From: Piromyces finnis
Taxonomy: Eukaryota > Neocallimastigomycota > Neocallimastigomycetes > Neocallimastigales > Neocallimastigaceae
NCBI GenBank assembly: GCA_002104945.1
Contig: MCFH01000020.1
Coordinates: 124,001 to 188,000 of the forward strand
Length of the DNA: 64,000 nt
Direction: 5' to 3'
Below the pieces are notes generated by a model. That model saw nothing but the letters and a program-made list of their open reading frames with translations, did no database searches and was not told the DNA's origin. Position 1 is the stretch's first letter; each line of letters starts with the position of its first letter. This document shows positions 55,321 to 64,000 of this stretch, piece after piece. A program made the position numbers and the translations under genes.

Positions 55321-57705
55321 CATTTAAAGAACTAAAATTTAAACGATAACTTAACCTTTATAAATTGAGTAAAATTTTTATTATTGCTATTATCAATATT
55401 TAAATATATTATTTTTATGCTTAAAATAATATTTTTACAGACTCCACCATATTTTACATTATTTATATAAATTTATATAAATATATAACATTTTGTTTTT
55501 TTTAATATTTTTAATTAAAAAAGTTTTTATTTTTAAAATAAATCAATGTTAATAACATCTTACTTTATGAATATTTTTATATGATTGCTTTTGGAAATTT
55601 ATATTTTATAAATAATATATATATATATATTTATACTTTTTTTTTTTGGAAAATACTTATCCATATACATTATAATATATTATTGAATTTTTATTTATAA
55701 ACGTTTTATTAATTAATTTTATGTTTAAAGTTTTTTTTTTTCAAAATATTTAATTTTTACTTTATAAATAATGACATATAAAGATACTTTAAAATGATAT
55801 TAAATAAAATTTAATTTTTTTTTTAAATAAATATACTATAATTAAATATTATATAAAAAAAACCTAGGTTAAGAGAGGTATCATTATAAATAATTGTATA
55901 GTACTTACTATAAAATAATTTATAATAGTATAAAAAAAAAAAAAAACAAGATTTTTAAAGTTTTCTTATAATGAAGTGGTATACAAAATAGAATATTTCA
56001 CAAATTTTTTTTTTTTGCTTTTAAAAAAAAAATTAAAAATTAATTATATTAAGAAATATACTTAGCAATTATTTAAATTTTATTGGTTCGAAATATTAAT
56101 ATCTTGTATACTTTTTTTTTTCATTTTTTATTGTTACACGAATTTAATTTAATTATATATAATATATTATAATATATATAAAAATATAGAATTTAATTTA
56201 ATAAAACATATATTAATTCGTAAAAAAGTACTGAGCAAATTTTTACTACTTCACTAACATTTTAAAAAATAATGAATATTTTAAAGAATTAATAGATTAA
56301 TGCTATTATTATGCTTATTATTTTTGTAATTAAGGATTTCAATAATTAGATAAAATTTATACATATTCTAAAAATATTAATATTAATAGTATGGTGTTAA
56401 TAATGGAAATCATATTTTTATTTTATTTTATTATAAAAACCATTTTTTGCTCTTGAATTTGATGAAAAAAAAAAAAAAAAGAATTATTCTTTAGAATTAA
56501 ATAAAGAAAAGAAACTAGCAATATTTTTTTAATTTATTTAAATTATATTTGTTTTATATTTTTTTTTTTTAAAAAAAATTAAAATTTTTTTCTTTCAATT
56601 TAATTATATCCAGCTTTATTATTATTATATATATTATAATAGATTAAAAATTTCAAAAAAAAAAAAAAAAAAAAAAATAAAAAATTTATATTTTGATGTC
56701 AAATCCACTCTTATATAAAGTTATTATAATAAAACTATCACCAAATATTAAAAGTTAACTAATATTATGGAATAGTAATAATGATAATAAATAATAATAA
56801 TGGTAATTTAAATTTATTGTTATTAATCTGCCATTTTAATTAGAACAAATATGTTAATGTTTAATTTTTAAGGGAAAGTAATGAAGATTAGTATTTATTT
56901 AATAGAATATTAAATTAGTCCATTCATTAAGAATAAAATTATTAATGAATTAAAAGAAATATTAATATACAATACTTCCATATATATATAACTAATTATA
57001 TATAAAAAAAAAGAAAAAAAAAAAGTGAAGTAAAATTGCCAAAAAAATAAAGTATATATATGTTTTTATATATTATATAGTACATTGGAATATATTGTTA
57101 TGCTAGTTTCCATTTCATTATTTATTTAAAAGAACTTTTCATTAATTAAAGTTTAGAAATTAATATGAAGGTTAAGCTCATTCATTATATTATATATTAA
57201 TCATATACAAATTAAGAAAGAGCTTAATTTAACCATCTTTTCAAATTTAGAGGTAACTAATTAATTAATTATTAATTAAGGTTTACTATAAAACATATAA
57301 AATTAAATTAATAAAAGTTAATATTTCTTAGAAATTAAATATTAAAAAAGTGGTAGTTTTTATTATGAGACGATACTAATTCTTATATGGTTTAATATAA
57401 TATGGAATTAGAAATGCATTTATTTATTATAAATTAAAAAAATAATTGTTTAATATAATATTATAATATATTATTATAATCAAGGATTTATAAAGAATAT
57501 CTGTTGTAAACATTAATAAAAAAGTATATAAAGAAAAGAAAATGAACAAATTAATATAAAATTTTATTTACTAAAAAAATATAGAATTAAAAAAAAAAAA
57601 GAGGTTTTGTTATATATAAATTAATAGAAACAAAACCAAGTTACTTAATAAAAACAAAATAATAAATAATATAAAACAAAAAAAAAAAATAATAATAATA
57701 ATAAA
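55321..57705. other. 2.4-kb AT-rich spacer
   Basis: No gene recognised. Long A and T runs (for example about 23 A at 56657-56678). The last 200 bases lead into the secreted repeat protein: TATATAAA at 57614-57621 and an A-rich leader before the ATG are compatible with a strong promoter. Confidence 0.55.
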
Positions 57706-59238
57706 ATGAAGGTTTTCAGTAAAATTTTAACTTTACTCTCTGCTACCACTGTTTATTCTTACAGTTTACAAGGAAAGGTTAAGAGAGAAATTGAAGACCA
57801 ATGTACTATTGGTATTACTCAATTTGACGATTGTTTTGTTAGTCAATCTGTTGATCAATTATGTTCAAATTACAATTCTGAAAGATGTCAAAATTTCGTT
57901 TTTAATCCAGTAGCTTCTGTTCCAGCTTGTCAATCTTTATCAGAAGAACAACAACAAGCTATTACAAGTGATGTCTTCAACAAGGTTATCTTCCCAGCTA
58001 CCGTTGCTTCTATTCAATGTCAAAAGGATGAAAGTGGTAACTATTGTTCACAAGCTACTGAAGGTGATGTTGCCACTAAGCTCACCAATGTCATCAATGA
58101 TGCTGCTAAATCAAAGCAATGTACTGATAATGCCATTTGGGCCTTAAACTATGTTGTTTCTGATAATGCTAATGTCACTCCATCTAATGAAGCTATTGCT
58201 GCTGCTGCTAAGCAAGGCTTAGAAACTTTAAATGCTACTCAAAAATGTCTTGCTGAAGTCGCTGAAATGGATGATTGCTACCAAGGTGAAAATATTGATC
58301 AAGTATGCTCTAGTTACTTCTCAGACAAATGCCAAAATGCTATTATTAACCCAGATTCTGTTGCTCCATCATGCAAATCTTTACCACAAGAATTACAACA
58401 ATCAATTAAGAGCAAGCACTTCAACAAGGTTATCTTCCCAGCTACCGTTGCTTCTATTCAATGTCAAAAGGATGAAAGTGGTAACTATTGTTCACAAGCT
58501 ACTGAAGGTGATGTTGCCACTAAGCTCACCAATGTCATCAATGATGCTGCTAAATCTAAGCAATGTACTGATAATGCCATTTGGGCCTTAAACTATGTTG
58601 TTTCTGATAATGCTAACAATACTCCATTTAATGAAGCTATTGCTGCTGCTGCTAAGCAAGGCTTAGAAACTTTAAATGCTACTCAAAAATGTCTTGCTGA
58701 AGTCGCTGAAATTGACAATTGTTTCCAAGGTGAAAATATTGATCAATTATGTGGTAATTATATTTCAGATAAATGTCAAGCTGCTATTATTAATCCAATT
58801 TCAGCTGCTCCATCATGCCAATTCTTACCACAAGAACAACAAGATGCTATTAAGAGCGATCTTTTCAATAGAGTTATCTTCCAAGCTGGTGTTGCTTCAA
58901 TTCAATGCCAAAAGGATGAAAATGGTGCTTACTGCTCTCAAGCCAATGATTTATTTACTGTTGTTACCGACTCTTGCAAGTCCAAGCAATGTGCTGACAA
59001 TGCTACTTATATCTTAAATTATATGCTTTCTGATAATGGTAACGTCCAACAATCTAATAATGATATGGCTACTGTTGCTAAACAAGGTTTAGAATACTTA
59101 CAATCTGAATCATGTAATGCTTATACTGTCAAGAATTTCCAAAATGACGAAATTGAATCTGAAGATGAACAATATGCTAGTGTTGATGCTGAAATTGTTG
59201 AAGATGAAGATTCTGTTTCTGACAATGATGAAAACTAA
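57706..59238 (+). CDS. secreted Cys-rich protein with three 148-residue repeats
   Basis: 510 residues, intronless. A signal peptide of about 20 residues (MKVFSKILTLLSATTVYSYS) and a basic site KVKRE at about 25-29 precede three tandem repeats beginning near residues 32, 181 and 329. Each repeat has eight or so cysteines in fixed spacing (C-x7-8-DDCF/CY/NCF, QLC, KCQ, SC, IQCQKDE, YCSQ, SKQC). The third has lost a short segment. The C-terminus is acidic (DEDSVSDNDEN). I do not recognise the domain. Cys-rich repeated secreted proteins of unknown role are common in these fungi. Codon use is unusually rich in GCC/ATC/GTC/AAG, suggesting high expression. Extracellular or wall location is inferred from the signal peptide only. 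Confidence 0.85.
   Translation: MKVFSKILTLLSATTVYSYSLQGKVKREIEDQCTIGITQFDDCFVSQSVDQLCSNYNSERCQNFVFNPVASVPACQSLSEEQQQAITSDVFNKVIFPATVASIQCQKDESGNYCSQATEGDVATKLTNVINDAAKSKQCTDNAIWALNYVVSDNANVTPSNEAIAAAAKQGLETLNATQKCLAEVAEMDDCYQGENIDQVCSSYFSDKCQNAIINPDSVAPSCKSLPQELQQSIKSKHFNKVIFPATVASIQCQKDESGNYCSQATEGDVATKLTNVINDAAKSKQCTDNAIWALNYVVSDNANNTPFNEAIAAAAKQGLETLNATQKCLAEVAEIDNCFQGENIDQLCGNYISDKCQAAIINPISAAPSCQFLPQEQQDAIKSDLFNRVIFQAGVASIQCQKDENGAYCSQANDLFTVVTDSCKSKQCADNATYILNYMLSDNGNVQQSNNDMATVAKQGLEYLQSESCNAYTVKNFQNDEIESEDEQYASVDAEIVEDEDSVSDNDEN
57975..58712 (+). repeat. near-identical 444-bp tandem DNA repeat inside the secreted protein gene
   Basis: 57975 to about 58268 recurs at 58419 to about 58712 with roughly five or six base differences in about 290. 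The period is 444 bases (148 codons). The third repeat is much more diverged. Confidence 0.85.
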
Positions 59239-60186
59239 ATATACTAAATAAATATTTATTATTACTATTATTAAATAATTAATTTATAATGATTTTTTTT
59301 TGATAAAATATCACTCATAAAGAAAATAAGAAAATATACAAAAGTAGTTTTCGTCTATATTTAAACCAAAAATGATTTATTTTTTGATAAAATATCATTA
59401 AAATATAGAGTATATAAAAGAAAGAAAAAAAAAATAAATTCTTTCTTTTTTAAATTATATAAGAAAAACAATATTATTGATTTTTCATTATAAAAAATAA
59501 GATATAAAGTATAGAAATAATTAATTTATTACATATTAAAAATAAAAATGAAATTACATATACAAAATATACAATAATATAATACATTATATAATATAAC
59601 ATAATATAATATATAATGCTATAGTAAAAAGGGGAATAATTTACCAAAAAAATAAAATAAACATAGAATAAAATCTAAATAAAACCTAAATATAAAAAAA
59701 AAAAAAAAAAAAAGGATTTTTTATGGTTAACTTAGAGTGTTGATATTAAGTAAAAAGAAGCTAGAAAATAAAATATTTAAAAGTTATTTAATAACAATTA
59801 ATTATTAAATTTTATATTATTTTATTATTTTTTTTTTTTGTTTTTTAGTTTAATTTTTATTTTATATAATTTATTTATTATTAAATCAAAAGATTTATTT
59901 TTTAAATATTTAATAATTAAATTATTTTTGAAATAAAATTCTATGTATTTTTTTTTTAAACTTATTCTATTTAAATATGTATATATATTCATTTGGAAAA
60001 AATGAAATGCTTTAAATATTATAAGATAGTTTCAGCTATCCCTTTCTTTCTTTTCCAGAAAGAAAAAAAAAAATTTTTTTTTTTTTTAAAATTCTTCTAT
60101 CCTATAAATATACGAAAAAGTAATATTTTAATTTTTTCTTTTTTATTTTTTTTTTCTTAATAATTTTCAAAATCATTAAAAGATTT
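59239..60186. other. AT-rich spacer between convergent genes
   Basis: About 950 bases between the secreted repeat gene and the CotH gene. A short direct repeat (AATGATTT...TTGATAAAATATCA) occurs at 59288-59313 and 59371-59397. At 60040-60062 CCCTTTCTTTCTTTTCCAGAAAGAAAA forms a small inverted repeat. No gene seen. Confidence 0.55.
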
Positions 60187-61851
60187 TTAGTTAGAATCTT
60201 CAGCAGAATCTTCTTCTTCATTGACATCAACATCAACATCAACTTCAACTTCAGAATTTGAGTCGTCATTATCAGAAGATGGAGTTGAAGTGACATCTTC
60301 AAAATCAGCAGTGGTAGTAACTTCAACTGGTTCAGTTTCTTCATCTTCAATATCAGTAGTTACTGGCTTTTCAAAACCTGGACAAGTAATATCGTAGTAA
60401 GAACAAATAAAGTTGTAACGTCTTTGAATCCATTCCTTAAGACCGTAAGCCTTGTCAACCATGGTGTATTCTGTATTTTTAATAAAGTCATCATAGTCAT
60501 AACCATAAGTGTAACCATAGGTATTAATACGACCTGGTAAAACACCATCAACCTCAGTACGATCTTCAGCAATATATGGTTCAATCCATTTCTTAAGACT
60601 ATCAATATGTGGGAAAAGAACATCAGGGTTGAAGGCCTTATCAACGATATATTGAAGATTCTTTAAGAATGAAGCTTCATCATTCTTAACTAAAACATCA
60701 ACAATTGGACGTAAGAAGTACCATTTAGTGAATGGAAGTTCTGGTGCAGTTTCAATCTTGAAGGTGTATTTATCAACTTCAACACCAAACATAGAATCGA
60801 AATCGTAGTATAAAACAGTCCATTTGCCATTTGGTTGTTTATATAAAAAGTAATTCTTACCATTAATTAACATATGATCACCAGAACCAAGAAGGTATTC
60901 TAAAATCCATCCTTGAATAAAAGCATCAACATCCATAATATCTTCAATTTCCTCACGAGATTTAGCAGCGTTAATAGTAGCAAGGAATTCCTTTAATTCT
61001 TCAGTATCATCAGCACGTTCATCATCGGAATTAACACAATTTAAGTAAGAATCGGCACTTAAATCAGAGAACATTGGCTTACATTGATAAAGGTTTTTAA
61101 CTTCCTTATCATCAAAGTATTGTTTAATCCAGGAAGACTTGTAATTATCCATGATAACATATAAACCTGAAAAATCACCATTTAAATGAAGACGAACATA
61201 GTTAGCAGAAATAGATGGTAAACCTAAACGGTTGAATAAATCACAAGTAAGCTTAGAACGCATTAAAGTGGCATCACCATCATTAGAACGAAGACGTAAA
61301 ACCTTTCTACCTAAAAGTTTACCCTTATTACATTTAATGTTAAAGCTAACCTTTTGGGTATTTCTACTATGTTCACCACCAACAGAAATTGAAAGAGATG
61401 GAATAATATAGTTTTCACCATTAAGTTCGAGTCTGAGTGAAGCATCTTCAATTTTAACATTTTGTTCTTCTTTAGTACCTGGATTAACTAAAGACATACC
61501 TCCACCTGGTGGACCTCCTGGACCATCTGGACCATCTGGACCTGGTGGTGGTGGACCTCCTGGACCTCCTGGACCTCCTGGAAATTCATTATTTTCATTT
61601 CCTGGAGCACCTGGTGGTGGTGGTGGTATCATATCAGGATTTAAGTTGAATCCATTAACACTTGCTGAATAGATTAAACGGTCAAATTCATCCTTTTCCA
61701 TATCGATGTAAACATCTGGAATATTATTATCAGTTAATGTAAAAAGGTCTGCACGATTGGTATCTTTAAGAAAATCATCTTTAACGACATTAGCAGATAC
61801 CTTTGAGGTAAGAGCTATTAAAGCAACACTTAAAATAGTAGAAAACTTCAT
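60187..61851 (-). CDS. secreted CotH-family protein with collagen-like segment
   Basis: 554 residues, intronless. Signal peptide about 1-20 (MKFSTILSVALIALTSKVSA). Near 47 is the CotH lead strand PDVYIDMEKDEFDRL. Residues about 76-119 are Gly/Pro-rich (PPPPGAPG, GGPGGPGGPPPPGPDGP). The CotH core (about 120-480) has LRLELNGENYIIPSLSI, a FNIKCNKGKLLGRKVLRLRS strand, MRSKLTCDLFNRLGLP, YVRLHLNGDFSGLYVIMD, LGSGDHMLINGKNYFLY, and the probable catalytic YYDFDSMFG at about 345-352. The end is acidic and Val/Asp-repetitive. Bacterial CotH proteins are atypical protein kinases acting on spore-coat proteins. In anaerobic fungi such proteins are numerous and often tied to dockerins; this copy has no dockerin, so it is probably a free secreted or wall protein. 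Confidence 0.93.
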   Translation of the reverse strand: MKFSTILSVALIALTSKVSANVVKDDFLKDTNRADLFTLTDNNIPDVYIDMEKDEFDRLIYSASVNGFNLNPDMIPPPPPGAPGNENNEFPGGPGGPGGPPPPGPDGPDGPGGPPGGGMSLVNPGTKEEQNVKIEDASLRLELNGENYIIPSLSISVGGEHSRNTQKVSFNIKCNKGKLLGRKVLRLRSNDGDATLMRSKLTCDLFNRLGLPSISANYVRLHLNGDFSGLYVIMDNYKSSWIKQYFDDKEVKNLYQCKPMFSDLSADSYLNCVNSDDERADDTEELKEFLATINAAKSREEIEDIMDVDAFIQGWILEYLLGSGDHMLINGKNYFLYKQPNGKWTVLYYDFDSMFGVEVDKYTFKIETAPELPFTKWYFLRPIVDVLVKNDEASFLKNLQYIVDKAFNPDVLFPHIDSLKKWIEPYIAEDRTEVDGVLPGRINTYGYTYGYDYDDFIKNTEYTMVDKAYGLKEWIQRRYNFICSYYDITCPGFEKPVTTDIEDEETEPVEVTTTADFEDVTSTPSSDNDDSNSEVEVDVDVDVNEEEDSAEDSN

Positions 61852-63723
61852 TATTATTATATTGATATCTTTAATGTTTCGTTATCTTGATAATATAAAT
61901 TTTGTATTTATTATATTATGTAATATATTTATATTTTATATTAAACAAGTAACTAATATTTATATTAAATTATTTAATGTTAATTTAGTAATTGATAAAA
62001 ATGAACAAATTATTTATTGGAAATTAATTAAATATTATTTTTTTGCTTATACTTTATTTTATAATAATAAAAGCAATAATATTTAGAACTAACCTTAATT
62101 TTATTGTTATTTATTTTTACTTATTTATTTATTTATTTTTTATTTTATTTTATTTTATTTTTTATTTTTTTATTTTATTTTTTTTTATTTAAAAGAGTTG
62201 TTTTGAAAGTTTTTTTGTTTATTTATATGGATTAATAATTTTTCTTTTTTTTTTATTAATTTATAAATTTCATAATTAAATATCGTTTTAATATTGTGTA
62301 ACATAAAATATCTCCCATAAAAACATGATTATTTACTATAGAATAAAAACCTGAATTAATAATATTGATTCTGCAAATATTTAATTGTATTGTATAACCA
62401 ATATTAATAATGCTGTATAAAATGCGTTTTATTCATAGTAAACCTATTGTAAGTTTCTTCTTCGATATAATATTCTTGGGAGTATTCCTTTTTAATATTT
62501 AAACAAATTTTTATACATTAATGTATCATTTTTATGTTTTATTTGTTTAGATAATTACCAATATATTTATAGGGATGTTACACATAAATCTACAGATATT
62601 TTAAGATTAAAAAAAAAATATCATAATAAAAGAATGAAAAACGAAAAACGAGCTATATAAAAACATTGAAAAAAGATAAAGTCATTCTTAAATAAGTAAT
62701 TAAACTAGGAATTTCTTTAAACTATATATAGCTAAAATGAGATAATCTATATTATAATTTTGAAATTTTTGTTTTTTTTGTGTCTAATTCTTTTTCTTTT
62801 TTTTTTTTTTTTTTGTTAATTAATATAAAACAAATTTTTAATTAAATTATTCATTATTTGTATAAATTATTATTTTATTAAAATAATATATTTTAAAGAG
62901 TTTAATTACGATAAAAAATTTTTTTAAGAATTTGTATCACCTTTATTTTTTTTCCATAACCAAATTTGGAAATGATTTAAAATTTTAATTTCTATGGAAT
63001 AGTAATAATATATATATATATTTTAATTATATATTATTCATATATTAATAAATTCACCTTTAAAAAAAGTTATTTAACGATCAATATTTAATTCTTTGAA
63101 AGAAATTAAACCTTCTATTACTAATGATAGTGGTTATTATTAATATAAAAATAAAAATAAAAATTAATAATTAAATAAAAAATACTAGAAAAAATAATAA
63201 AACAGTTTTTGTATAGTTTTATATTTGTTATTTTAAATATTTTTATTTTTCTTTATATAATAAATGATACTATAGTTTTTTTAAAAAATTATAAGAATGC
63301 CATTATAATTAAATAATTTTAAAAAAATATAATTTTCTTTCATTACAAAAGCTATATTTTTGTTATGTAAATAAGTAATGATTGTATATATATCTAATTA
63401 TTGGAATAGGTAATGAAATATACTATACTATAAATAATAAATATAATAGGTATACATACATTTTTAATACATTATTAATGGAATAATGGAAAATATATTA
63501 AAACAAAATATCTTTTTTTTTTAGATTTTTATTTATAGAACATAATATATATAAATAAACATATAATATATATACATAATTTGTACTCAAAAAAAAAAAA
63601 AATTAATAATTTGGAGTCTCTAATTTATATATACCAAATTATACATTAAAGATATAATAGTAATATTAAAAATATTCTTTTTTTTTATCAAATAGATATT
63701 TATCATATTTATCATCAATTCAT
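61852..63723. other. 1.9-kb AT-rich spacer
   Basis: Upstream of the CotH gene and downstream of the dockerin gene. Contains TTTAT repeats near 62115-62190 and T runs near 62790. A 109-codon frame at 61757-62086 overlaps the CotH 5' end antisense and looks like chance. No gene seen. Confidence 0.55.
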
Positions 63724-64000
63724 TTACCATCTGTTATTCCAACGATTGTTATTCCATCTTGATGTGGTAGTACGTCTTTTAGTAGTAGTAGTATGTCTTT
63801 TATTGGTCTTTCTTCCATTTCCTCTACAATTGTCATCAACAATACCACACCAATTACCATTCTCAATACCCCATTCTCCGGATTTATCAATATAATAAAC
63901 TTTACAACCATTACAACATGGGAAACCATAACTTCTTGACCAACATCTTCTACTATTTATAATATTACATTCTTTAGATTTAATACCACACCATTGACCG
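63724..64000 (-). CDS. 3' end of a cellulosome-type gene with tandem fungal dockerins
   Basis: Partial; the 5' part lies beyond the window. Read on the minus strand from 64000, the frame gives the end of one dockerin (GQWCGIKSKECN), a short joint, then a complete one: CWSRSYGFPCCNGCKVYYID followed by KSGEWGIENGNWCGIVDDNC. This is the fungal CBM10-like dockerin signature (CWS...G-x-PCC...Y-x-D-x2-G-x-WG-x-ENG-x-WCGI). Such domains attach catalytic proteins to the scaffoldins of extracellular cellulosomes in Neocallimastigomycota. After it comes a basic Thr/Trp/Asn-rich tail (KRHTTTTKRRTTTSRWNNNR) and a TAA at 63724-63726. The cargo domain (glycoside hydrolase, CotH, serpin or other) cannot be known. 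A rival frame at 63720-63929 lacks this signature. Confidence 0.93.
   Translation of the reverse strand, partial: GQWCGIKSKECNIINSRRCWSRSYGFPCCNGCKVYYIDKSGEWGIENGNWCGIVDDNCRGNGRKTNKRHTTTTKRRTTTSRWNNNRWNNRW

Noticed and set aside
57170-57234. Imperfect inverted repeat GGTTAAGCTC / GAGCTTAATTTAACC
   Set aside because: Short, broken by a 3-base insertion, and AT-rich; no element or target duplication around it.
58232-59017. Two plus-strand frames (58232-58591, 58676-59017) with similar proteins
   Set aside because: Same offset frame inside repeats 2 and 3 of the secreted protein; similarity comes from the DNA repeat.
63720-63929. 69-codon minus-strand frame with its own ATG
   Set aside because: Out of frame with the dockerin signature, which reads through the same bases without a stop to the window edge.

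Overview
The window is an extremely AT-rich stretch of a eukaryotic nuclear genome, almost certainly from an anaerobic gut fungus (Neocallimastigomycota). Four things point there: a tandem fungal (CBM10-type) dockerin at the right edge, a secreted CotH-family protein, short AT-rich GT-AG introns with very T-rich acceptors, and coding DNA visibly richer in G and C than the near-pure A/T spacers. Most genes have many exons, so I rebuilt gene models by hand. I accepted a model when exon phases closed and the protein made sense.

Left part (1-20,900): an edge fragment; an I9-type proteinase inhibitor (minus); a lineage-specific Asn/Lys-rich protein (plus); a 10-exon, 1960-residue MULE-transposase/SWIM gene with a long acidic tail (minus); OPI3-like phospholipid methyltransferase (plus); and an Abraxas-like MPN- protein (plus).

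Middle part (20,900-47,100): a complete SNF2/STH1-type remodeller with bromodomain (plus); RNase P/MRP subunit RPP1/RPP30 (plus); a 10-exon gene joining four cyclic-nucleotide-binding domains to an F-box and LRRs (minus); eIF5 (plus, intronless); a bacterial-type trans-aconitate methyltransferase (plus, intronless, probable transfer); a TFIIIC90-like subunit whose zinc finger is interrupted by a clear U12-type AT-AC intron (plus); and a membrane LRR protein with about one repeat per exon (minus).

Right part (47,100-64,000): an intact Ty1/copia retrotransposon (minus) with identical 235-bp LTRs and a 5-bp target duplication, then three secretory genes: a three-repeat Cys-rich protein (plus), a CotH protein with a Gly/Pro-rich segment (minus), and the 3' end of a dockerin-bearing, cellulosome-type gene (minus).

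The neighbours are not an operon. The housekeeping genes act separately in chromatin remodelling, Pol III transcription, tRNA processing, translation initiation and lipid synthesis. The most unusual items are the 4xCNB-F-box-LRR fusion, the AT-AC intron, the seven-copy WK-I-K motif array in the MULE-SWIM protein tail, and the half-tRNA-Lys-like primer site of the retrotransposon.
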